From contig CM055278.1 in assembly GCA_029237695.1 (NCBI GenBank), positions 76,116,297-76,180,296 on the forward strand: a DNA stretch of 64,000 nt, in the 5' to 3' direction. The translations under genes were made by a program, and so were the position numbers. This stretch comes from Conchocele bisecta (lineage: Eukaryota; Mollusca; Bivalvia; Lucinida; Thyasiridae). The notes under the pieces are model-generated. The model was not told where the DNA came from. It made no database searches and saw only the letters and a program-made list of their open reading frames with translations. Of this stretch, positions 10,909 through 20,640 are shown in pieces; position 1 is the first letter of the stretch; every line of letters starts with the position of its first letter.

Positions 10909-11025
10909 AAATTCATTTTGTGCATCTACACACCATAAAGAAGCTACATACCACGCCTCCAGCTATTACGGTTTAGAAGTTTTAAGTTGAAAATGGTGAG
11001 ATAATCCATTACCCAGGGGTCAAAT
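10909..11025. mobile_element. Left part of an element interrupted by the 11.0-13.96 kb array
   Basis: GTGCATCTACACACCATAAA, GAAGCTACATACCA and GATAATCCATTACC match the repeat at 13968-14210 and 45650-45870. It is cut at GGGGTCAAAT by the ACAAGAGCTGTAGGAG terminus. The sequence resumes with GGAAATAAACTCTGCAC after 13958, so the array element is nested in this one. Confidence 0.6.
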
Positions 11026-13958
11026 AACAAGAGCTGTAGGAGAACAGCATAGCTCGACTACGAGGGTTGTCGATGTACACATAGCTTGACAAACAAGGTG
11101 GCCGCGGCCTGCATAAAAACCTTAACCAAGGTTGACTAAAAACCTTAACCAAGGGAAATTAAGTAAGTAATTCAAGGTTAAATGTAGGTCAATGTGGCCA
11201 CGGCCTGCATAAAAACCTTAACCAAGGTTGACTAAAAACCTTAACGAAGGGAAATTAAGTAAGTAATTCAAGGTTAAATGTAGGTCAATGTCAGATATAG
11301 GTTAGGGGTTATTGATGTACATCACTAGGAGATGAAGTTTTCCAAGTATGGTTGCTGTAGGCCCAGGAATATTCCATATACAAGCTTGACTAAAAACCTT
11401 AACCAAGGGGAAATAAGAAAGTAATCCAAGGATAAAAGTAGGTCCAGGTCAAATATAGGTCAGGGATTATTGATGTACATCACTAGGAGATGAAGTTGTC
11501 CAAGTATGGTTGGTGTAGGGCCAGGAGTATTGCATCTACAAGCTTGACTAAAAACCTTAACCAAGGATAATTAAGTAAGTAATTCAAGAGGAAATGTAGG
11601 TCAAGGTTAAATATAGATCAGGGGCTATTGATGTACATCACTATGAGAAAAGGTTGTCCAAGTATGGTGTTAGTATGCACAATAGTATTCCATGTACAAG
11701 CTTGACTAAAAACCTTAACCAAGGGGAATTAACTAAGTAATTCAAAGTTAAATGTAGGTCAAATTCAAATATAGGTCAGTGGTTGTTGATGTACATCACT
11801 AGGAGATGAAGTTGTCCAAGTATGGTGGGTGTAGGGCCAGGAATATTCCATATACAAGCTAGACTAAAAACCTTAAACAAGGGGAATTAACTAAGTAATT
11901 GAAGAGGAAATATAGGTCAATGACAAATATAGATCAGGGGTTATTGATGTACATCCCTACGAGAAAAGGTTGTCCAAGTATGGTGTCTGTATGCACACTA
12001 GTATTCCATGTACAAGCTTGACTAAAAACCTTAACCAAGGTTGACTAAAAACCTTAACCAAGGGGAATTAACTATGTAATTCAAGGTCAAATGTAGGTCA
12101 AGGTCAAATATAGGTCAGGGGTTGTTGATGTACACCACTAGGAGATGAAGTTGTCCAAGTATGGTGGGTGTAGGGCCAGGAGTATTCCATATACAAGCTT
12201 GACTAAAAACCTTAACCAAGGGGAATTAACTAAGTAATTCAAGAGGAAATGTAGGTCAAGGTGAAATACAGATCAGGGGTTATTGATGTACATCCCTATG
12301 AGAAAAGGTTGTCCAAGTATGGTGTCTGTATGCACAATAGTATTCCATGTACAAGCTTGACTAAAAACCTTAACCAAGGTAGACTAAAAACCTTAACCAA
12401 GTGGAATTAACTAAGTAATTCAAGGTTAAATGTAGGTGAAGGTCAAATATAGGTCAGTGGTTGTTGATGTACATCACTAGGAGATGAAGTTGTCCAAGTA
12501 TGGTGGGTGTAGGGCCAGGAATATTCCATATACAAGCTTGACTAAAAACCTTAACCAAGGGGAATTAATTAAGTAATTCAAGAGGAAATGTAGGTGAAGG
12601 TCAAATATAGATCAGGGGTTATTGATGTACATCCCTATGAGAAAAGGTTGTCCAAGTATGGTGTCTGTATGCACACTAGTATTCCATGTACAAGCTTGAC
12701 TAAAAACGTTAACCAAGGTTGACTAAAAACCTTAACCAATGGGAATTAGCTAAGTAATTCAAGGTTAAATGTAGGTCAAAGTCAAATATAGGTCAGGGGT
12801 TGTTGATGTACATCACTAGGAGATAAAGTTGTCCAAGTATGGTTGGTGTAGGGCCAGGAGTATTCCATCTACAAGCTTGACTAAAAACCTTAACGAAAGA
12901 GAATTAAATAAGTAATTGAAGAGGAAATGTAGGTCAAGGTAAAATGTAGGTCAAGGTCAAATGTAGGTCAAGGTCAAATATAGATCAAGGGTTATTGATG
13001 TACATCCCTAGGAGATGAAGTTGTCCAAGTATGATGGGTGTAGGGCCAGGAGTATTCCATATACAAGCTTGACTAAAAACCTTAACCAAGGAGAATTAAC
13101 TAAGTAATTGAAAAGGAAATGTAGGTCAAGGTCAAATATAGATCAGGGGTTATTGATGTAGATCCCTATGAGAAAAGGTTGTCCAAGTATGGTGTATGTA
13201 TGCACAATAGTATTCCATGTACAAGCTTGACTAAAAACCTTAACCAAGGTTGACTAAAAACCTTAACCAAGGGGAATTAACTAGGTAATTCAAGGTTAAA
13301 TGTAGGTCAAGGTCAAATATAGGTCAAGGTTAAATGTAGGTGAAGGTCAAATATAGGTCAGGGGTTGTTGATGTACATCACTAGGAGATAAAGTTGTCCA
13401 AGTATGGTTGGTGTAGGGCCAGGAGTATTCCATCTACAAGGTTGACTAAAAACCTTAACCAAGGGGAAATTAACTAAGTAATTCAAGAGGAAATGTAGGT
13501 CAAGGTCAAATATAGATCAGGGGTTACTGATGTACATCCCTAGGAGATGAAGTTGTCCAAGTATGGTGGGTGTAGGGCCAGGAGTATTCCATATACAAGC
13601 TTGACTAAAATCCTTAACCAAGGGGAATTAACTAAGTAATTGAAGAGGAAATGTAGGTCAAGGTCAAATATAGACCAGGGGTTATTGATGTACATCCCTA
13701 TGAGAAAAGGTTGTCCAAGTATGGTGTCTGTATGCACAATAGTATTCCATGTACAAGCTTGACTAAAAACCTTAACCAAGGTTGACTAAAAACCTTAACC
13801 AAGGGGAATTAACTAAGTAATTCAAGAGGAAATGTAGGTCAAGGTCAAATATAGATCAGGGGTTATTGATGTACATCACTAGGAGATGAAGTTAACCTTA
13901 ACCAATGCCGGGGTGACAACATAAGCTCTACTTATTCTTCGAATAGTCGAGCTAAAAA
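11026..13958. mobile_element. Helentron/pearl-like element with ~160-bp tandem array
   Basis: The 5' end is ACAAGAGCTGTAGGAGAACA followed by GCATAGCTCGACTA. The 3' end is ACATAAGCTCTACT, hairpin ATTCTTCGAAT, then AGTCGAGCTAAAAA. CTCGACTA and TAGTCGAG are inverted. Between them are about 16 units with GAAGTTGTCCAAGTATGGTG and GACTAAAAACCTTAACCAAG. Two unit types alternate: one with GGGTGTAGGGCCAGGAGT, the other with GTCTGTATGCACAATAG and a duplicated CTAAAAACCTTAACCAAGGT. The result is a higher-order dimer of about 340 bp. Confidence 0.75.
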
Positions 13959-14363
13959 TGGAAATAAACTCTGCACATCTACTCATCACAAGGAAGCTAC
14001 ATACCAAGTTTGAAGGATGTAGCTAGTACGGTTTAAAAGTTTTTCGAGTTTCAAGGCAAATTGGTGAAATCTAAGTCGATAAGGAGGAGATAATCCATGA
14101 CTTGGGGTCGAATCAAAAACTGAAATAAACTTTGTGCATCTACTCATCATAAGGAAGTTACGTACCAAGTTTCAGGTCTGTAGCTAGTACGGTTTAAAAA
14201 TTTAACCAGCTACAAGAATGGTGATGGACGGAAGGGCACGGAGGGACGGGACGGACAGACAAAGGTAACACCTAAATGCACTAAATTTCCGCGACATTTC
14301 GAAGGTGACAAAGGTCAAGGTCGTGTTAATGGTGGCGTGAGTGTGACAAATGCCCATGTGTAC
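13959..14363. mobile_element. Two ~150-bp repeat units and GGAC-type end
   Basis: Units with CTACTCATCACAAGGAAGCT and GTAGCTAGTACGGTTTAAAA occur at 13968-14100 and 14110-14220. They are followed by a GGACGG run and GGTAACACCTAAATGC at 14260-14282. This is the right part of the element whose left part is 10909-11025. The related copy at 45650-45915 ends with GGTAACACTAAATGCCGCC. Confidence 0.6.
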
Positions 14364-14368
14364 AAGTA

Positions 14369-14788
14369 CAAGGTGTGGGATCACGTGGTTTCCGAACCCG
14401 ATTTTCCGACGTGACGTATGTATGACGTCATTTTTACAGTAGATTTTCTTTAAAATCTTCCTAATAAACGGATGGATTTTGATGATGTGTAGCACACCAA
14501 ATACGATGGCATATGTGTTTGATGGGTTATTCACAAAGAATCGATTTATTTCTTACATTCACATGCTTAGTTTTTATTTACATTTAAAGTAACCGATTAT
14601 TCGTCAAAACGACAGAATTATGAGATTAAAGCCACCTATACAATAAAGGGCAACGTGTACCGCATTTGCTGTGGTGTATTTCATAAAAATATGTCATTCC
14701 ATTCGAAAGATATTAAAGGAAATCTATTGTAAAAACATCTAAAAAACATGACGTCACGCCGTTCGGAAACACGTGGTCCCACACCTTG
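14369..14788. mobile_element. 420-bp inverted-repeat element with AAGTA target duplication
   Basis: The ends CAAGGTGTGGGA and TCCCACACCTTG are inverted, and the match continues as CACGTG, TTTCCGAAC and TGACGTCAT with gaps. AAGTA flanks both sides (14364-14368 and 14789-14793). The uninterrupted target GTGTACAAGTATTGAAGC is present at 15149-15164 in a parallel repeat. No coding frame was recognised. Confidence 0.75.
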
Positions 14789-15677
14789 AAGTATTGAAGC
14801 GATCCTTCACGTAATATTGAAGATATTACATGTTGGAGAAACTCCTACAAACTTTTTGACGTAAATGTACACGGACGGACGGACATACGGACGTACCGAA
14901 CCTCAAGAGCAACACAACATGCCCCCGTTGCTATCGCATAGAGGGCATAATGATTCTAAATTTCTGTCAAACCATGTATGAAGCAATCCTTCGCGTAATT
15001 TGGAAGATATTACATGTTAGACAAACTCTTACAAACTTTTCGATGTAACAAAACGGCTAATTTTTTCAGCGCCATTTTGAAGGTGACAAAGGTAAAGGCC
15101 ATGTTAATGGTGGTGCACGTGAGTGACAAATGTTCAAATGATTCAAGTGTACAAGTATTGAAGCAATCCTTCGCATAATATTGAATATTACATGTTGGAG
15201 AAACTTACAAACTTTTTGACGTAAATGTACACGGACGGACATACGGAGGTATGGAACCTCAAGTGCAATCACATAGGGGTCATTATGATTCTAAATTGCT
15301 GTCAAACCAACATTTTTTTGAGAAATAAAGCAAAATATACAGCAATAGCGGACCACAATGTTTGTGTCTAGCATTCTAAGGATTGAAATCTAAACTCAAT
15401 CTAAACTAAAATTTAGAGGCGGTGTGTGCCGGACACGCCCCCGAGCCTAGATCTGTGCCGGACTTTCCGGAGTGGATCATACAGTGGAGCCCAGAAAGCC
15501 AGTGTGTTTACATTTGTGGTCCCCGCTACTGATCTCTGATGATCATAATGGTCATTAATACTGGTCACAACATCGACATTTGTATTTAGATGAACATATC
15601 ACTTAAATATCCCAGAAAGTTTGTAGTTAAGATATAACTCTGTAAGGATGAATTCATCACCACGATACGCTTATCGT
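14789..15677. repeat. Repeats with TTGAAGCAATCCTTCGCGTA units, then plain intron
   Basis: Units with ATTGAAGCAATCCTTCG, ATATTACATGTTGGAGAAAC and AATGTACACGGACGGAC occur at 14795-14960, 14980-15060 and 15155-15310. They are repeat-element units with GGAC runs. I see nothing definable from about 15330 to 15677. Confidence 0.5.
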
Positions 15678-17945
15678 CCCATGAATAAAGTCAATGCCAC
15701 CTCCCTAAATCATCGCCAAGATATACATATCCTCCCATAAATACAGTCAGTGGGACCTCTCTAAATTGGACTGCATATCCTCCCATAAAAACAGTCAGTG
15801 CAACCTCTCTAATTTGGACTGCATATCCTCACATAAATATAGTCAGTGGAACCTCTCTAAATAAGACCGCATATCCTCCCATAAATACAGTCATGTGGAA
15901 CCTCTCTAAATTGGACTGCATATCCTCCCATAAATATAGTCAGTGAAACCTCTCTAAATTGGACCACATATCCTCCCATAAATACAGTCAGTGGAACCTT
16001 TCTAAATTGGACTGCATATCTTCCCATAAATAGTCAGTGGGACCTTCCTAAACTGGACCGCATATCCTCCCATAAATAATAAATACAGTCAGTGGAACCT
16101 CCCTAAATCGGACCACATATAATCCCATAAATACAGTCAGTGGAACCTCTCTAAATTGGACTGCATATCCTCCCATAAATAGTCAGTGGGACCTTTCTAA
16201 ATTGGACCGCATATCCTCCCATAAATAATAAATACAGTCAGTGGAACCTCCCTAAATTGGACCACATATCCTCCCATAAATACAGTCAGTGGAACCTCTC
16301 TAATTTGGACTACATATCCTCACATAAATATAGTCAGTGGAACCTCTCTAAATAAGACCGCATATCCTCCCATAAATACAGTCAGTGGAACCTCTCTAAT
16401 TTGGACTGCATATCCTCCCATAAATAGTCAGTGGGACCTTTCTAAATTGGACCGCATATCCTCCCATAAATAATAAATACAGTCAGTGGAACCTCCCTAA
16501 ATTGGACCACATATCCTCCCATAAATACAGTCAGTGGAACCTCTCTAATTTGGACTACATATCCTCACATAAATATAGTCAGTGGAACCTCTCTAAATAA
16601 GACCGCATATCCTCCCATAAATACAGTCAGTGGAACCTCTCTAATTTGGACTGCATATCCTCACATAAATATAGTTAGTGGAACCTCTCTAAATAAGACC
16701 GCATATCCTCCCATAAATACAGTCAGTGGAACCTCTCTAAATTGGACTGCATATCCTCCCATAAATATAGTCAGTGGAACCTCTCTAAATTGGACTGCAT
16801 ATCCTCCCATAAATACAGTCAGTGGAACGTCTCTAATTTGGACTGCATATCCTCACATAAATATAGTCAGAGGAACCTCTCTAAATAAGACCGCATATCC
16901 TCCCGTAAATACAGTCAGTGAAACCTCTCTAATTTGGACTGCATACCCTCACATAAATATATTCAGTGGAACCTCTCTAAATAAGACCGCATATCCTCCC
17001 ATAAATACAGTCAGTGGAACCTCTCTAATTTGGACTGCATATCCTCACATAAATACAGTCAGTGGAACCTCTCTAAATAAAACCGCATATCCTCCCATAA
17101 ATACAGTGAGTGGAACCTCTCTAAATTGGACTGCATATCCTCACATAAATATAGTCAGTGGAACCTCTCTAAATAAGACCGCATATCCTCCAATAAATAC
17201 AGTGAGTGGAACCTCTCTAAATTGGACTGCATATCCTCACATAAATATAGTCAGTGGAACCTCTCTAAATAAGACCGACCGCATATCCTCCCATAAATAC
17301 AGTCAGTGGAACCTCTCTAAATTGGACTGCATATCCTCACATAAATATAGTCAGTGGAACCTCTCTAAATAGGACCACATATCCTCCCATAAATACAGTC
17401 AGTGGAACCTCTCTAAATTGGACTGCATATCCTCACATAAATATAGTCAGTGGAACCTCTCTAAATAAGACCGCATATCCTCACATAAATACAGTCAGTG
17501 CAACCTCCCTAAATCACCGCCAACATATAAATTTCCTCCCAAAAATACAGTCAGTGGAACCTCCCTAAATTGGACCAAATATCCTCCCATAAATACAGTC
17601 AGTGGAACCTCTCTAAATTGGACTGCATATCCTCCCACAAATACAGTATGTGGAACCTCACTAAATTGGACCGCATATCCTCCCAAAAATTGGACCACAT
17701 ATACTCCCATAAATACAGTCAGTGGAACCTCTCTAAATTGGACTATGTATCCTCCCATAAATACAGTCAGTGGAACCTCTCTAAATTGGACCACATATAC
17801 TCCCATAAATACAGTCAGTGGAACCTCTCTAAATTGGACTATGTATCCTCCCATAAATACAGTCAGTGGAACATCTCTAAATTGGATGTATCCTCCCATA
17901 AATACAGTCAGTGGAACATCTCTAAATTGGACCAAATATCATCCC
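15678..17945. repeat. 48-bp tandem array, about 46 copies
   Basis: The unit is TCCTCCCATAAATACAGTCA followed by GTGGAACCTCTCTAAATTGG and ACTGCATA. Variants (CTCACATAAATATAGT, AATAAGACCGCATA) alternate in places and give a 96-bp higher-order period. Because 48 is a multiple of three, open frames run through it; these are not genes. CAGTGGAACCTCTCTAAATT looks like the terminal repeat of pogo/Tigger-type transposons. Confidence 0.9.
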
Positions 17946-18655
17946 AGGAGCTATGTTTAATTGGTGTGGAGGAAATCACCTTTAACACTTATTCAAAGTT
18001 TGCTTACACAGGTCTACACAGGTAAACAAGTCCAGTCTTTGATCAGGTAAATTGGCGCTGCGAATTCGCACTTCGAGCACAAACTGACACTTTGACTTAA
18101 CAAGAGTGAAATACTACACATTTCTGTTTTCGGGACCTAACAATTAATTCAAATTGGCGAAAATTTGACGAAACGAAATTTGACGTAACGGTAGCCAGTT
18201 ACATTGAAAATAATAGGATATGAAACGGGATTTGGACACGAATTCGACGTAACGAGGGAATTCGACTTAACCGACTTTGAGTAAACGAATGTAGACTGTA
18301 TCTGTATAGCAGGCACTCGTAATTTTTAGAACTGGTGGAATAGTGACACAATAATGCACTTATTTAATTCCTATAAAGAACAGTTTGTGCCTACTGAGTA
18401 GGCATGTACCGTTAAGGGAATGTATGAACATTTTCGATGAAGGAAATAGAAGTTGTAACCGATTTCCCAGATGTTAAGTATGTTAAGTTTTGTAAAGAGA
18501 CTAAGTATGTGATCTTGACCATGGGATCAGTGGGGATTGGACGGTCATAGATTTGTCACAGCATGATAGTAGACCGTTAGAGGAATGAATGCGTAAAATA
18601 TTAAGAACTTTTATGAAGGAAATAGCAGTTGTAATTTTCATATTCTGGGAGGAAT
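17946..18655. other. Pogo-like end sequence and repeat unit
   Basis: Positions 18050-18297 contain phrases such as ACGAAATTTGACGTAACG, AATTCGACTTAACCGACT and GTAGACTGTA, like the subterminal part of pogo-type MITEs. Positions 18300-18415 copy the right end of the element at 18656-19188. Positions 18420-18650 are a unit of the repeat also seen at 36720-37400. Confidence 0.45.
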
Positions 18656-19188
18656 CTTTAAAGGTACATGCCCACTCAGTAGGCACAAAATCTTCTTTAT
18701 ATCAAAGACATCATCTGAGGCATATTCTGGCAAATTAAACATTCATTCACCATTACCCCACGTAATGATTGGCATTATTATACATTCTATATCAGACGTA
18801 AATTTCCACACTGATATCAGGGGTGATAACCGTGTGTCCTTTAAATGTTGACGGACATTACTATTTATTCTCCGTATTTATTTTTTGATGTGCAATGATC
18901 ATAATTTATAATCTGTCGAAAATATTATTGTTTTCAGGTGATGCATTTAATAGTATAAAATTTAATAAATGTAAATAAAAAATATCTTGCCTCATTTGCA
19001 TATGAAAATAGCCTGATACCACTGCGCGACATACTGTGACACAGTAAAATAAATATCACTAAATGATTATATGTGTATAGTGTGCACTCGTAATTGTTAG
19101 AACTGGTGGAATAGCGACACAATTATACACTTATTTAATTCTTATAAAGAACAGTGTGTGCTTATTGAGTGGGCATGTACCTTTAAAG
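18656..19188. mobile_element. ~530-bp element with long terminal inverted repeats
   Basis: The left end CTTTAAAGGTACATGCCCAC and right end GTGGGCATGTACCTTTAAAG are inverted; similarity continues (TTCTTTATA) for about 45 bp. The flank TTTAAA may be a target duplication but is itself palindromic. A reverse-complement relative lies at about 46405-46845 (GATATCAGTGTGGAAATTTA is shared, inverted). No coding frame was recognised. Confidence 0.65.
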
Positions 19189-19202
19189 TCAATATGAGAA
19201 AG

Positions 19203-19212
19203 AAAAAAAAAA
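19203..19212 (-). terminator. Pol III T-run terminator of tRNA-Thr
   Basis: Ten consecutive T on the minus strand follow the last base of the tRNA (A run on the plus strand). Confidence 0.8.
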
Positions 19213-19285
19213 GGCTCCAGAGGGATTCGAACCCTCGACCTCCAGTTTACTAGACTGGCGCTCTAACCAACTGAGCTATGGAGCC
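19213..19285 (-). tRNA. tRNA-Thr (anticodon AGT)
   Basis: The 73-nt minus-strand sequence folds into a complete cloverleaf. The acceptor stem is GGCTCCA/TGGAGCC, the D arm GCTC/GAGC, and the anticodon stem CCAGT/ACTGG with loop CTAGTAA giving anticodon AGT. The variable loop is AGGTC, and the T arm is GAGGG-TTCGAAT-CCCTC. Box A (TAGCTCAGTTGG) and box B (GGTTCGAATCC) are intact. There is no intron and no encoded CCA. A run of ten T immediately downstream on the same strand (19203-19212) should terminate RNA polymerase III. It sits in an IFT81 intron in the same orientation and looks functional. Confidence 0.95.
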
Positions 19286-19726
19286 AACTGGCCTTGCACA
19301 GCCAAGTATTGGTTTATATTGGCAATACACACCGTCATGTTATTACTGACTGATTTAATCTATAAATATACCACTTTATTGCAGTGTTCTGGTTTCTAGA
19401 GCTTATTTAATTGAATAAATAATATGCACATTTTCCCTCGTCATCTTGGCTTTAGTTCATGTTCAGATTTGTGTATTGACTCTTTCAACCTATAAAGTAG
19501 CTGCAATAGATGTTCATATGTTAATTTTGCAAGCAATCCACCTTGAACCGGCACAAAATGATTTTCAGACCAGTCCATTTATGAAAAGGGGGTGTTTTTG
19601 TTCTCCACAATATGAAAATTAGTAGCAAAAAGTGCAGATCCTGATGAGACGGCTGTGCTCGTCTGGATCTAACTGTTTGCCCAATACCACAATACAGGTC
19701 TGTGGTGTTAATTGAAAGGGTTAAAC
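19286..19726. other. Unassigned intron sequence
   Basis: I see no exon signature, repeat unit or RNA gene in this stretch. Confidence 0.4.
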
Positions 19727-19780
19727 GGCTCCATAGCTCAGTTGGACCACAATAAGTTCTGCTTTCGGTCAAATCCCATT
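19727..19780 (+). pseudogene. tRNA-Thr-related fragment or SINE head
   Basis: GGCTCCATAGCTCAGTTGG repeats the first 19 bases of the nearby tRNA-Thr on the opposite strand. After a short unrelated stretch comes CGGTCAAATCCC, a box-B-like sequence, and then an A-rich tail at 19790-19815. The middle of the tRNA is missing. It could be a truncated tRNA pseudogene or the start of a tRNA-derived SINE. Confidence 0.6.
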
Positions 19781-19814
19781 AGTTATCATGAAGAAAAAAA
19801 CAACAAAAAAAACG

Positions 19815-20640
19815 GGTGTAAATGGTGAACCCACAGAAATTATCTGCTTGGGAGGATAGGCAAATGAGGGTGCTAATGGGATTTTGTAAATTAATTTGGC
19901 GATTTCGTACACTGATGATTTCGTACACGATTTCGTACATGATTTCGTACACTGATGATTTCGTACACTGGTGGAAATGTACACTGGTGATTTTGCCCAT
20001 GAACATGATGAATGAAGTGGTTTGGTATAATTGATACTTACCGTATAAGGAGACATATTATTTGGTATTGGACACAGGTGGTAGGTTTTAATATGTGAGC
20101 CTAGACTCACCTCATTTCTTGAGGGGTTTCATTAACTAGTTTGCATGTTTAAAATTAACATGGCAAAAAGGGGATTAAGCAGTGAACCCATTAGAGATGG
20201 GATACGATTTTAGTAGTATGAAACTACTGAGAGAAAAATGGTATTTTCTTTATTTCATCTCGAAAGTATATGTTGTTACCACTCATTTGAACCGTCTTGA
20301 TGAGACGGTTCTAATGAGCGATAACAACATATACACTTATTGGGAAAAAATTATTGTATCCTTAGACTGAGATGGGTTAATTGGCAGAATATGTATATTT
20401 AGTCATGAAGGGCTGGGTCATAAAAATCCTGTACAGGGTCTGGAAATGCGTGTATAAAATATCGATAAACGCTGAAACATGTTGGGAAAGTGGGAACAGC
20501 ACAGTGATGTTACATTTGTTACGTGTTGCATCTTCATTCTTCATTCAATATCAAAGAAAGCTGAGTAAATTTTCTTTAAAACTTCATTTTACCTTTAAAA
20601 TTTCTTGAAAAAAATAGAAATGTGGCCTGTCGGCACACGA
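19815..20640. other. Intron sequence with short repeat and hairpin
   Basis: Positions 19905-19995 carry about six copies of an imperfect 12-24-bp repeat (GATTTCGTACACTGATGATT). The hairpin at 20266-20334 is listed separately. No exon was recognised. Confidence 0.45.
20266..20334. repeat. 69-nt near-perfect hairpin
   Basis: GTATATGTTGTTACCACTCA pairs with TGAGCGATAACAACATATAC, the inner stem is GAACCGTCT/AGACGGTTC, and the loop is short. The stem is about 32 bp with three mismatches. The shape is compatible with a microRNA precursor or a tiny MITE; I cannot tell which. Confidence 0.6.
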
